8,952 nt of DNA from an uncultured Veillonella sp. Lineage in GTDB: Bacteria; Bacillota; Negativicutes; Veillonellales; Veillonellaceae. Below, piece by piece: positions 1-6,952 of this stretch. Numbering within the stretch: position 1 is the stretch's first letter; each line of letters begins with the position of its first letter. The position numbers and the translations under genes are program-made. Below the pieces are notes generated by a model, which ran no database searches, was not told the origin of the DNA, and saw only the letters and a list, made by a program, of their open reading frames with translations. The DNA lies in contig URPT01000062.1 in the NCBI GenBank assembly GCA_900549845.1, forward strand, positions 1 to 8,952, given 5' to 3'.

Positions 1-297
1 TTTATCTATATTATAAATATTTCTGAACAGCACATTAAATTATTACATAATTTTATAATCATAAAAATATATGAATTAAAAATTATTACTCCAAAATATA
101 TATGTATAAAATATTTATATATCACAAATATTTATAGCAATAATCGTATTTTATAGATTAAGAAAAGCCTAAAAGCGCTTATTTACAAGGGTTGAACAGA
201 TACGGATAAAATAAGTCATCAAATATATTAATAGATATAAATCGATTCATATATTAAGAAATTTAATATCTACAAATTTGGTTATCTTTAAAAATAC
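1..297. other. AT-rich intergenic stretch without a gene
   Basis: No convincing reading frame, tRNA or structured RNA is visible here. The stretch is very AT-rich with repeated ATATTTAT-like words. Some hexamers resemble -10 boxes on the minus strand, which would fit a promoter for a gene beyond the left edge, but AT-rich DNA gives such matches by chance. It follows the terminator of the importer operon. Confidence 0.6.
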
Positions 298-338
298 AAA
301 AAAAAGGAAGCAAACTCTGAATTTCAGAACTTACTTCC
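298..338 (-). terminator. Rho-independent terminator of the ABC importer operon
   Basis: On the minus strand a 15-bp stem (324-338 pairing with 306-320, including a few G-U pairs) with a 3-base loop is followed by a run of eight T (298-305). It sits about 20 bases after the stop codon of the ATPase gene and closes the three-gene operon. Confidence 0.93.
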
Positions 339-358
339 TTTTATGTTAGAAAATATTA

Positions 359-1078
359 TTATAAAATTTTCGACAAGAACAATTTTGTTCGCTCATTTGT
401 TGGAGCATCAAATACCTTTTCAGGAGTATCATCTTCTAAGATTAATCCACCATCAACGAATAATACGCGGTCAGCTACTTCTTTAGCAAAGCCCATTTCA
501 TGAGTAACAATAACCATCGTCATCCCTTCTTCTGCGAGAGACTTCATTACATCTAGAACCTCACGAACCATTTCTGGATCGAGTGCAGATGTAGGTTCAT
601 CAAATAGCATAACTTTTGGTTTCATCGCTAGGGCACGGGCAATAGCAACACGTTGCTTTTGACCACCAGATAAGGAATCAGGATATGCATTAGCTTTATC
701 TCCTAACCCAACGCGATCAAGTAAAGCTTGTCCGATTTTCTTAGCTTCATCACTAGAAGTTTTACGAACCTTAGTTTGAGCTAATGTTAAATTTTCCATT
801 ACAGTCATATGTGGGAAAAGATTAAAGTTTTGGAATACCATCCCTACTTCAGCACGAACTTCATTGAGTTTAGACTTATCAGAAAGATCCATACCATCTA
901 CAATTACCTTACCAGATGTAGGCTCTTCTAAGTAGTTCATAGTACGCAATACTGTACTTTTACCAGAACCAGATGGACCAATTATAACGACAACTTGACC
1001 TTTTTCTATATGTAAATCAATGCCCTTTAATACTTCATTTTTACCAAAGGATTTATGTACATTTTCTAATTTAATCAT
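359..1078 (-). CDS. glnQ: Polar amino-acid ABC transporter ATP-binding protein (GlnQ/HisP family)
   Basis: This 239-residue protein is the cytoplasmic ATPase that powers uptake of a polar amino acid through the membrane permease encoded just upstream. Seen in the sequence: Walker A GPSGSGKST at residues 34-42, Q-loop Q83, signature LSGGQ at 136-140, Walker B ending in D160-E161 within LFDEPTSALD, and switch histidine H193. Length and motifs fit the full-length GlnQ/HisP/ArtP subfamily. Its ATG overlaps the permease stop by four bases (ATGA), so translation is probably coupled. It is the last gene of the operon and is followed by a strong terminator. The substrate cannot be read from this subunit; glutamine, arginine and cystine systems share this ATPase type. 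Confidence 0.95.
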   Translation of the reverse strand: MIKLENVHKSFGKNEVLKGIDLHIEKGQVVVIIGPSGSGKSTVLRTMNYLEEPTSGKVIVDGMDLSDKSKLNEVRAEVGMVFQNFNLFPHMTVMENLTLAQTKVRKTSSDEAKKIGQALLDRVGLGDKANAYPDSLSGGQKQRVAIARALAMKPKVMLFDEPTSALDPEMVREVLDVMKSLAEEGMTMVIVTHEMGFAKEVADRVLFVDGGLILEDDTPEKVFDAPTNERTKLFLSKIL

Positions 1079-1731
1079 TTAATGCTATATTTCCTTTCAA
1101 GGTAACCAACTAATTGTGAAATTGTTACTGTCATAATAAGGTAAATAACAGCAACTGTACCCCAGATTTCAAAGGATGCATACGTTTTAGCAATGATTAA
1201 TTGACCACGACGTGTCAATTCTTCGAAACCAATTACAGAAACCAATGAGGAGTCTTTCAACATAGCAATAAATTCATTACCCAATGGTGGGATAATTGCT
1301 TTGAAAGCTTGAGGCATGATGATATAACGCATAGTTTGACCCCAAGTTAAACCAAGAGATCGACCTGCTTCCATTTGACCTTTATCGATAGACTGGATAC
1401 CAGCACGGAAGATCTCAGACACATATGCACCAGAGTTAATACTACATGCGGTAACAGCTGCAATAAATGGATCAATACGTTGTCCTGTAATCATTGGCAA
1501 AGCAAAATAAATCAAGAAGATTTGTACCAATAACGGTGTACCACGAATGATATCTACATAACATTTTGCTAATAATCTAACTACAGTAAATTTAGATAAA
1601 TTTGCTAAGGCTACTAATAAACCGATAAAGAAACCACAGCCAACAGACATAGCTGTAATTTCTACGGTTACAAGTGCACCTTGTAATAAGAGCGGTAAAT
1701 TATCCGCAATTAACCCCCAATTAAAACTCAT
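1075..1731 (-). CDS. Amino-acid ABC transporter permease, His/Glu/Gln/Arg/opine family
   Basis: This 218-residue inner-membrane protein forms the translocation channel, probably as a homodimer because the operon holds only one permease gene. It has several hydrophobic segments (about residues 15-45, 66-82, 88-104 and 185-210) and the cytoplasmic EAA loop EAGRSLGLTWGQ from residue 121, which docks onto the ATPase. The segment after the loop (PPLGNEF followed by LKDSSL) is typical of the GlnP/HisM/ArtQ group. A strong ribosome site AGGAGAG lies a few bases before the ATG, and 11 bases separate it from the binding-protein gene. Its end overlaps the ATPase start by four bases. Confidence 0.94.
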   Translation of the reverse strand: MSFNWGLIADNLPLLLQGALVTVEITAMSVGCGFFIGLLVALANLSKFTVVRLLAKCYVDIIRGTPLLVQIFLIYFALPMITGQRIDPFIAAVTACSINSGAYVSEIFRAGIQSIDKGQMEAGRSLGLTWGQTMRYIIMPQAFKAIIPPLGNEFIAMLKDSSLVSVIGFEELTRRGQLIIAKTYASFEIWGTVAVIYLIMTVTISQLVGYLERKYSIK

Positions 1732-1742
1732 GATCTCTCCTA

Positions 1743-2549
1743 TTATTTAAATTCTACCACTACTGGCATATCAGCAGGTGCATCTACATTAAACCATTTT
1801 TTATATAATGTATTAAATTCACCATCAGCCTTCATATCTGCAATTGCTTTATTGATTTGTTCTTGTAAATCTTTATTATCTTTATTAATTGCTAAGCCCA
1901 AATATTCTTTTGTATTTGGATATGCCATAAATTTAATATGTTGATCTGGATGTTTAGTACTGTAATATTGAGCCACTGGCAAATCAATAACAGTTGCATC
2001 AGCACCACCATTTTGTAATTCTAACAAAGCTTCATTACTATGGTCAAACTCTTTTACAGTAGTACCTTCGATTTTATGGGCTAAATCTGCACCAGTAGTA
2101 CCTAGTTGAGCAGCAATTTTCTTGCCTTTAAGATCGTCAAGAGATGTGATATTTGCGCCATCTTTATATACTACAGCAAGGGCATTTTCATAATATGGAG
2201 AAGAGAATAATACCTTTTCACTTCTAGCTTTGGTAATCGTCATACCAGATGCAGCTACATCAATATCATGTGTGTTCAAAGCTGGAATCAAAGCATCAAA
2301 AGCAACATTCTTAAGCTCTACATCTTTATTGATACGTTTACCAATGGCACGAATTAAATCAATATCAAAGCCTGTGTAGTCTTGAGTTTTTTCATCTTTA
2401 AATTCAAATGGTACAAATGTGGCATTAGTACCAACAATGAGTTTATTAGAAGTTGTTTGTGTAGAAGATCCACAACCGCCAATTACAGTACCGGCCATTA
2501 CTAACATACAACCACCAATGATTAATTTTTTTAACTTCCTATTTAACAT
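1743..2549 (-). CDS. Amino-acid ABC transporter substrate-binding lipoprotein
   Basis: This 268-residue extracytoplasmic solute-binding protein of family 3 captures the amino acid and delivers it to the permease. The N-terminus is a lipoprotein signal: basic LNRKLKK, a hydrophobic core, then the lipobox VIGGC with the lipidated cysteine at C26. The mature part shows family features: GFDIDLIRAIG at 60-70, SGMTITKARS with R109 expected to bind the ligand carboxylate, SSPYYENALAVVYK, QLGTTG at 148-153, and D189 in VIDLP, expected to bind the amino group. It is first in the operon, with a GAGGA ribosome site about 8 bases before the ATG and its own promoter. The substrate is unresolved: a polar or basic amino acid such as glutamine or arginine. 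Confidence 0.94.
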   Translation of the reverse strand: MLNRKLKKLIIGGCMLVMAGTVIGGCGSSTQTTSNKLIVGTNATFVPFEFKDEKTQDYTGFDIDLIRAIGKRINKDVELKNVAFDALIPALNTHDIDVAASGMTITKARSEKVLFSSPYYENALAVVYKDGANITSLDDLKGKKIAAQLGTTGADLAHKIEGTTVKEFDHSNEALLELQNGGADATVIDLPVAQYYSTKHPDQHIKFMAYPNTKEYLGLAINKDNKDLQEQINKAIADMKADGEFNTLYKKWFNVDAPADMPVVVEFK

Positions 2550-2591
2550 CGAATCATCCTCATTTACTAAACTAACTATTTTTATTCCACT

Positions 2592-2619
2592 AGTATACCA
2601 CTTAGTATAATTATGTCAA
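2592..2619 (-). promoter_or_regulatory. Sigma-70-type promoter of the ABC importer operon
   Basis: On the minus strand a perfect -35 box TTGACA (2614-2619) is separated by 16 bases from TATACT (2592-2597). Transcription would start near 2585 and give a leader of about 35 bases, too short for a riboswitch or T-box. The word AGGATGATTC occurs both just upstream of the -35 box (2632-2641) and over the ribosome site (2551-2560). Confidence 0.8.
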
Positions 2620-2773
2620 TAATTTTGTATAGAATCATCCTAAATATCAATTAATCACTATATTTATATTTTATTTTTATACACTGATTGTATATTTATA
2701 ACAATAATGTATAAAAACTTTCCCATAAGAATCGGTATTTTCACCATTTTTAAATATACAGATGTATAAAAAG

Positions 2774-2803
2774 AAAAAAGCACATGAGAAAAGCCTCATG
2801 TGC
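2774..2803 (-). terminator. Rho-independent terminator of the structured RNA
   Basis: On the minus strand a perfect 9-bp stem GCACATGAG/CTCATGTGC (2795-2803 with 2780-2788 in window coordinates) with a 6-base loop is followed by six T (2774-2779). It defines the 3' end of the RNA gene read leftward and separates it from the importer operon, which has its own promoter. Confidence 0.95.
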
Positions 2804-3005
2804 CCGCATACGGCTGACCTGGTCTTTGCCCCCACACTCGCCTGCTGGAGGGTTCGCTCATAAGTCCGAGACTCCCCACTACTACCCCTCTCGGTTTTAC
2901 CGGCAGGACTTACACCTAAGCCGCACCATGCTCACAACCTCTTGGGTTGCTTATGTGGATCGTTTCGCCTGCGACTGGCATCGACTTTCAACCACAGACC
3001 CGTAT
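2774..3005 (-). ncRNA. Stand-alone structured RNA of about 230 nt, candidate raiA-motif RNA
   Basis: No protein gene is supported here, but the stretch behaves as an RNA gene: a promoter ends just before it, a terminator closes it, and its core (2801-3000) is about 57% GC while the 120 bases on its 3' side (2641-2760) are under 20%. Helices visible on the minus strand, in window coordinates: 2996-3000 with 2821-2825 (ends of the molecule), 2992-2996 with 2954-2958, 2945-2950 with 2934-2939 (5-base loop), 2906-2912 with 2861-2867 (7 bp), and the small hairpin 2899-2902 with 2892-2895. The segment 2886-2890 inside the loop of the 7-bp helix can pair with 2848-2852 outside it, giving a pseudoknot. 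Size, compactness, pseudoknot and location near a comF gene suggest the raiA motif, reported in Firmicutes next to raiA and comFC. That family assignment is from memory and is inference; an RNA of the HEARO/omega type or an unnamed class remains possible. Confidence 0.8.
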
Positions 3006-3011
3006 AGACGT

Positions 3012-3040
3012 ATTATAAAGAATAACAGTATACATGTCTA
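3012..3040 (-). promoter_or_regulatory. Promoter of the structured RNA
   Basis: On the minus strand TAGACA (3035-3040) is followed after exactly 17 bases by a perfect TATAAT (3012-3017). The expected start is an A near 3005, directly in front of the GC-rich structured segment. One mismatch in the -35 box, ideal spacing and a perfect -10 box suggest strong, constitutive transcription. Confidence 0.82.
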
Positions 3041-3119
3041 GATTTATAATTATATATACATTCTTAAAATTAATAAGACGTACCTATTAAATTATATTTC
3101 CGAACATAGCATCGTTCAG

Positions 3120-3137
3120 TTCTCATTGAAATGAGAA
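3120..3137. repeat. Perfect 8-bp inverted repeat, possible operator
   Basis: TTCTCATT and AATGAGAA are separated by two bases. Size and symmetry fit a dimeric repressor site, and it lies about 80 bases upstream of the RNA promoter. There is no T run after it, so it is not a terminator. The regulator is unknown; chance is possible in AT-rich DNA. Confidence 0.4.
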
Positions 3138-3238
3138 TAAATTTTGCAACCCCTATTTGTTGATGTATAGAAAATTGGAATAGAAAACCTAAAATATTCT
3201 TCATATTATTTTAATATTTATAAAATTAGTTTTTCTAG

Positions 3239-3254
3239 GTACTATATTTAGTAC
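3239..3254. repeat. Perfect 6-bp inverted repeat GTACTA-4-TAGTAC
   Basis: A short palindrome upstream of the HD-GYP promoter candidates. It could be an operator half-site pair; it shares only the GTAC core with the hairpin nearer the gene. It is weak evidence on its own. Confidence 0.3.
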
Positions 3255-3325
3255 ATTCCTAAAATGTCAATTATTTTTAGTATGCCAAATATGAATACAA
3301 CATGTATAATAGAACATACGTATCA

Positions 3326-3354
3326 TACACAAAATATTATTTATGGTGTATAAT
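3326..3354 (+). promoter_or_regulatory. Candidate promoter of the HD-GYP gene
   Basis: A perfect TATAAT (3349-3354) is preceded at 17 bases by TACACA (3326-3331), which matches four of six -35 positions. A second TATACT at 3358-3363 and another TATAAT at 3305-3310 compete, so the exact start is uncertain. The leader would be roughly 95 bases. Confidence 0.5.
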
Positions 3355-3396
3355 TTGTATACTATTAAATAAGAACGGCCTAAAGTTGTACGATAT

Positions 3397-3429
3397 GAAC
3401 ATAAGTACGAGGGGTTGTACCATATGTTC
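3397..3429 (+). promoter_or_regulatory. Stem-loop in the leader of the HD-GYP gene
   Basis: GAACATA (3397-3403) pairs with TATGTTC (3423-3429), and inside it GTAC (3405-3408) with GTAC (3417-3420), around a GA-rich loop carrying GAGGGG. It lies about 25 bases before the start codon and downstream of the proposed promoter, so it could act as an RNA element or as an operator. The word GTTGTAC occurs at 3385, 3414 and 3487. Confidence 0.45.
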
Positions 3430-3454
3430 TACATGTTAGTTAAAGGGGTTTATT

Positions 3455-4057
3455 ATGTTTATGTTATCATTAATGCAACCATCTGGGTTGTACGAACTGG
3501 AGAAGGACAGTTTAGAAGCCATTAGCGCTCAGCTCTTGCAGATGATACAAATGAAAAGCTATCATCTGTACACTCATTCTATCCAAGTTTCAAACTATGC
3601 AGTTAGTATTGCTGCTAAAATGGGTTTACCGTTAAATGAAATTGAACAAATTCGCCATGCAGCATTACTTCATGACGTAGGACTATTAATGGTACCTAAT
3701 GCATTAATCCAAAAATCTCCATATCTTAATAAACAAGAAATGTCCAAGTATAAGCAACATGCTGCAAGTGGTGCGAATATGATCGAAAACTACCCTTGCT
3801 GCCAACAAATCTTGCCTTATATTCGTTACCACCATGAAAAATGGGATGGTTCTGGTTACCCTAAACATTTGCGTGGTGCTAACATCCCATTAGGAGCTAG
3901 AATCATTGCTGTTGCAGATTATTACGATACAACAGTTAATCCTTCTACAGAATTTTGGGCAAAAACTAAAGCTAAAGCTAAAGAAGAACTCTTTAGTGCA
4001 TCTGGCTCCCTTTTCGATCCAGATGTAGTAAAAGCATTTATCGATGTTCTTGGTTAG
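3455..4057 (+). CDS. Compact HD-GYP domain protein, probable cyclic-dinucleotide phosphodiesterase
   Basis: This 200-residue protein is almost entirely an HD-GYP domain, a metal-dependent phosphodiesterase fold that typically hydrolyses c-di-GMP. Visible metal and signature residues: H41, the H73-D74 pair in LLHDVG, H102, H126-H127 in HHEKWDGSGYP (126-136, with the GYP triad), and D155 in AVADYYD. There is no sensor, receiver or membrane segment in front; only about 35 residues precede the domain, so activity is probably controlled by expression or by a partner. After D158 the usual ALT-DRPYR-like segment is absent and a lysine/alanine-rich stretch (KTKAKAKEEL) stands there instead. The ATG is supported by AAAGGGG six bases upstream. 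It is a single-gene unit with its own terminator. Cytoplasmic. The domain call is firm; activity and substrate are inferred. Confidence 0.9.
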   Translation: MFMLSLMQPSGLYELEKDSLEAISAQLLQMIQMKSYHLYTHSIQVSNYAVSIAAKMGLPLNEIEQIRHAALLHDVGLLMVPNALIQKSPYLNKQEMSKYKQHAASGANMIENYPCCQQILPYIRYHHEKWDGSGYPKHLRGANIPLGARIIAVADYYDTTVNPSTEFWAKTKAKAKEELFSASGSLFDPDVVKAFIDVLG

Positions 4058-4067
4058 TCTCATGATT

Positions 4068-4097
4068 AAGCGTTCACCATAAGGTGAACGCTTTTTT
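4068..4097 (+). terminator. Rho-independent terminator after the HD-GYP gene
   Basis: An 11-bp stem AAGCGTTCACC/GGTGAACGCTT (4068-4078 with 4083-4093) with a 4-base loop runs into six T (4092-4097). It also lies just past the end of comF on the other strand, where the hairpin is intact but the T run is poor, so it may serve both converging units. Confidence 0.93.
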
Positions 4098-4103
4098 ATA
4101 TAC

Positions 4104-4799
4104 TTAAAAACTACCGCTAGCTAATGTTAAAGCATCAATTTTACTAGGTTTATATGCTCTAATGACCTTTGCGACGGCTTCAATCGTAGCCCCTGTAGTA
4201 TATATATCATCTACGATAAGTATTGTCTTATCCTTTAATTCAATATCTTTATAGTTAGCGCCAATGACAAAGGCCTCCTCAATATTTTGATGTCGTTCCT
4301 TATTCGTTAACGCCCACATATCATTAGAAGTATCAAATTTGTATAAACAGTCTAACCAAGCAAAATGTTTATTATCTATATTTTGTAAAGATTTAGCCCA
4401 CTTGGTAAAAAATAAATCAACTTGGTTATATCCTCTCTTAGCTTTTTTCCTTTCGCTAGACGGAACAGGAATAATATAATCATAAATAACAGAGCACTTG
4501 CTATTAACAATATGAAACTCATCATATTTCATGTAAAAGTTGTACGATGCTAAAAAAGGAGCAGCCCCTTTGGACTGCTCCTTTTTTTCATTAAATTTTA
4601 CATCGTATATCATAGACTTTAAACCACCACGATAATCCGCCAACACACATACATCATCTACATAATGCAAAAATTTTTGTGGCACGTGACGGATATGTAA
4701 TAGATCTTTAAAACAAGTTTCACACCAATCCCCTTGCGTTGCTACAGAAGTCCCACAGTGAGGACATACAGGTGGAAATAGGAAATCCCAAAGACTCAT
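4104..4799 (-). CDS. comF: ComF family protein (ComFC-like phosphoribosyltransferase-fold)
   Basis: This 231-residue protein belongs to the ComF/GntX family, which is needed for DNA uptake during natural transformation in several bacteria and has a type I phosphoribosyltransferase fold; its biochemical reaction is not well defined. Seen: an N-terminal zinc-ribbon-like pair of CxxC motifs (C12, C15, C26, C29), the family motif RGYNQ at 122-126 after PVPSSERKKAK, and the PRPP-binding loop ILIVDDIYTTGAT at 193-205. Length is normal for the family. Its ATG shares one base with the recD2 stop (TAATG), with AGGGAG some 12 bases upstream, so translation is probably coupled. It is the last gene of the housekeeping run, and the nearest hairpin downstream is the one at 4068-4097. 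Confidence 0.93.
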   Translation of the reverse strand: MSLWDFLFPPVCPHCGTSVATQGDWCETCFKDLLHIRHVPQKFLHYVDDVCVLADYRGGLKSMIYDVKFNEKKEQSKGAAPFLASYNFYMKYDEFHIVNSKCSVIYDYIIPVPSSERKKAKRGYNQVDLFFTKWAKSLQNIDNKHFAWLDCLYKFDTSNDMWALTNKERHQNIEEAFVIGANYKDIELKDKTILIVDDIYTTGATIEAVAKVIRAYKPSKIDALTLASGSF

Positions 4800-6952
4800 T
4801 ACGAATCACATCTCCCTTGTAGTCGTTCTTTAAACAATGTATATCGTTCATCACCGTTTACAGTACGTACAGCACGTTCTATAGCGCTCGTTGTACCAAC
4901 GATAATTACCTTCCGTTTAGCTCGTGTAACAGCAGTGTACAACAAATTACGTTGCAACATACCACCATAACGTGGAACAAATGGAATGATAACCACACCA
5001 TACTCGCTACCTTGGCTCTTATGAACCGTAATAGCATAAGCTGGCATAATCATATGTGCTTCGTCGATAGGTAGACGAACCTCTTTATGGATAAATCGGA
5101 TGCAAATGTCTGTTCGTGTAATGGCATAAATTACACCAATTTCACCATTGAAGACTTCTAACTCATAATCATTGAGGATTTGGATAACTTTATCCCCTAC
5201 ACGGTATGTAATACCATTAACGCGTGCTTCCCCTTTTAAACTATCTGGAGGATTAACTGCTTGTTGTACATACTGAGAAATGAGTGTACTTCCAGCTTCA
5301 CCACGTCTCATAGGAGAAATAATTTGAATATCTAACTCATCCTCAATATGCTCCTGTTCTCGCTTATATACATCTATGATAGCTTTCATCATCATATCGT
5401 AAGACTTAACAGGTATAAAGGAAAACTCTTCACTTAGACTATCAAGTTTTGGCATTTCACCACGGTTAATAGCATAGGCGCTTTCTACAATAGTATTACC
5501 AGAACTTTGTCGATAAATCTGATTAAGTCGCGTATAAGGCACACAGTCACTATCGAGCAAATCTTTTAATACAAAGCCTGCTCCAATAGGCGGTAATTGA
5601 TCTACGTCACCTACGATAATAACATGAGCTTCCTTTGGAATAGCTGCCATTAACGAATAGAATAAACGTACATTGAGCATAGATGCTTCATCAATGATGA
5701 TAACATCAATATCTAATGGATCATCTTCATTCTTAGTAAAGTCGTAAGAGTCACTTCCCTGTACGGGTACCAACAAACGATGTATCGTTGTTGCTTCAAA
5801 CTCAGTAGCCTCAGTAAGTCGTTTAGCAGCACGTCCCGTTGGAGCACAAAGAATAATTCGCCCTAATCCACCAAGTTGAAATCCTTTTACCAAAGCTTTA
5901 ATAATGGTTGTTTTACCAGTACCAGGACCACCAGTTATTAGGGAAAGCTTTTCAAAGAAAGATAGCTGTATAGCCTCTTTTTGGGCCTCCCCAAATGTAA
6001 TATGATTATCAACTTCAAACTTTTCTATAAAGCTAGGAATATCAAGAGATATCGGATCTGCTTCTAATAAGAAGTCTTTTGTATAATGAACGCTTTCTAC
6101 TTCAGACACATACATTTCTGGAGGGTAAATATATAGGATATCTTCATAATATGTACTATATAACGCACCTTGCTCCAAGAGGCTTTCAATAAAGTTAGCA
6201 ATATCATCTACATCAGTTTGTAATAAATCGTCTAAACGACCGATAAGTTGATCTACAGGCAAACATGTATGCCCTTGATTATCTAAACTGCGTAAAATCC
6301 ATTCTAAACCAGCCTCTAAACGGCGAAAGTCACTGCCAGTAATACCTAAATGTTCCGCCAGTGTATCAGCCGTACCAAAGAGCATATCTGGTGCTACACG
6401 TAACAAAGTATAAGGATTATCTTCAATAACAGCCACAGACTGAACACCGTAATAAGTGTATACAGTTCGACTCCATTTAGACGAAATATGGTGACTTTCA
6501 AAAAAGTGATTTAAATCGGATAAAATACCTTCACCAAGTAACGTATTAAATAGTTCATCCTTAACACTTTTTCGAATACCAGGAACATCCTTAATTTCTT
6601 CAGGACGTTCCTCTCGTAAAATTTCTAATATACGAATACCAAAATAATCAAGTACCTTTTCTACGGACTTTTCACCAAAACCTTTAATCCCTAAGTTCAT
6701 TAAGTAGGTCTTTGCAGCACCCATATTGTCAGGTTTTAACTTCTCTACACTAGTAGCATCAAATTGTCGACCATATTTTTCATGTTCTACATAACGGCCG
6801 CGAACTTCGATATCTTCCCCCTCTTTAGGAGACTCAAATTTACCAGTACAAGTAATGTATTCCTCATTATAATCCTTAAGGACAAACACGCAATATGTAC
6901 GTTGTGTATTCTCATATATAGTTCGGTATACAAATCCTCGTATGGCGTCCAT
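4799..6952 (-). CDS. recD2: RecD2-type ATP-dependent DNA helicase (RecD/TraA family, SF1B)
   Basis: This 717-residue enzyme is a 5'-to-3' DNA helicase of the RecD2/YrrC kind, which works without RecBC and is linked to repair and replication-fork maintenance. N-terminal OB-like region (about 1-75), helix-hairpin-helix segments (about 85-130), then a RecD core: Q-motif-like FGEAQKEAIQ at 320-329, Walker A GGPGTGKT at 341-348, Walker B IIIDEAS at 418-424, motif III GDVDQLPPIGAG from 448, motif IV-like LNQIYRQ at 476-482, motif V VHKSQGSE at 643-650 and motif VI YTAVTRAKR at 672-680. The SH3-like insertion (about 575-630) is present. Length is normal for RecD2. The ATG shares one base with the preceding stop codon. 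No key motif is missing. Confidence 0.95.
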   Translation of the reverse strand: MDAIRGFVYRTIYENTQRTYCVFVLKDYNEEYITCTGKFESPKEGEDIEVRGRYVEHEKYGRQFDATSVEKLKPDNMGAAKTYLMNLGIKGFGEKSVEKVLDYFGIRILEILREERPEEIKDVPGIRKSVKDELFNTLLGEGILSDLNHFFESHHISSKWSRTVYTYYGVQSVAVIEDNPYTLLRVAPDMLFGTADTLAEHLGITGSDFRRLEAGLEWILRSLDNQGHTCLPVDQLIGRLDDLLQTDVDDIANFIESLLEQGALYSTYYEDILYIYPPEMYVSEVESVHYTKDFLLEADPISLDIPSFIEKFEVDNHITFGEAQKEAIQLSFFEKLSLITGGPGTGKTTIIKALVKGFQLGGLGRIILCAPTGRAAKRLTEATEFEATTIHRLLVPVQGSDSYDFTKNEDDPLDIDVIIIDEASMLNVRLFYSLMAAIPKEAHVIIVGDVDQLPPIGAGFVLKDLLDSDCVPYTRLNQIYRQSSGNTIVESAYAINRGEMPKLDSLSEEFSFIPVKSYDMMMKAIIDVYKREQEHIEDELDIQIISPMRRGEAGSTLISQYVQQAVNPPDSLKGEARVNGITYRVGDKVIQILNDYELEVFNGEIGVIYAITRTDICIRFIHKEVRLPIDEAHMIMPAYAITVHKSQGSEYGVVIIPFVPRYGGMLQRNLLYTAVTRAKRKVIIVGTTSAIERAVRTVNGDERYTLFKERLQGRCDS

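Larger units (their letters stand above)
3041..3454. other. Divergent intergenic control region
   Basis: About 410 bases of AT-rich DNA lie between the promoter of the leftward RNA gene and the rightward HD-GYP gene. No credible coding frame is visible. It holds inverted repeats at 3120-3137, 3239-3254 and 3397-3429 and candidate promoter boxes for the rightward gene, listed separately. Confidence 0.6.

Noticed and set aside
150..185. Possible second terminator around AAGCGCTTTTAGGCTT on the minus strand
   Set aside because: Only four base pairs form and no T run follows; the strong terminator at 298-338 is enough.
2419..2610. A 63-residue open frame on the plus strand over the binding-protein start
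   Set aside because: It is antisense to the lipoprotein signal region; its hydrophobic look comes from the opposite strand of that gene.
2797..2820. Group II intron domain V-like word (GCCGTATGCGG)
   Set aside because: The 3' half of the domain V hairpin is absent, no reverse transcriptase is nearby, and a terminator follows directly.
2774..3005. tmRNA, RNase P RNA, 6S RNA, SRP RNA or cobalamin riboswitch as identity of the structured RNA
   Set aside because: There is no tRNA-like acceptor with CCA or tag frame, no RNase P core words, no long 6S-type hairpin, and the CCAGGTCAG word recalls SRP RNA but the GGAAGGAAGCAGC part is missing. The AGGTGTAAGTCC word recalls cobalamin riboswitches but the rest of that consensus is not there.
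2784..3041. An 85-residue open frame on the plus strand across the structured RNA
   Set aside because: It lies antisense to a segment with its own promoter and terminator, has no ribosome site, and its composition (many R, H, S, T, W) is that expected from reading a GC-rich RNA gene.
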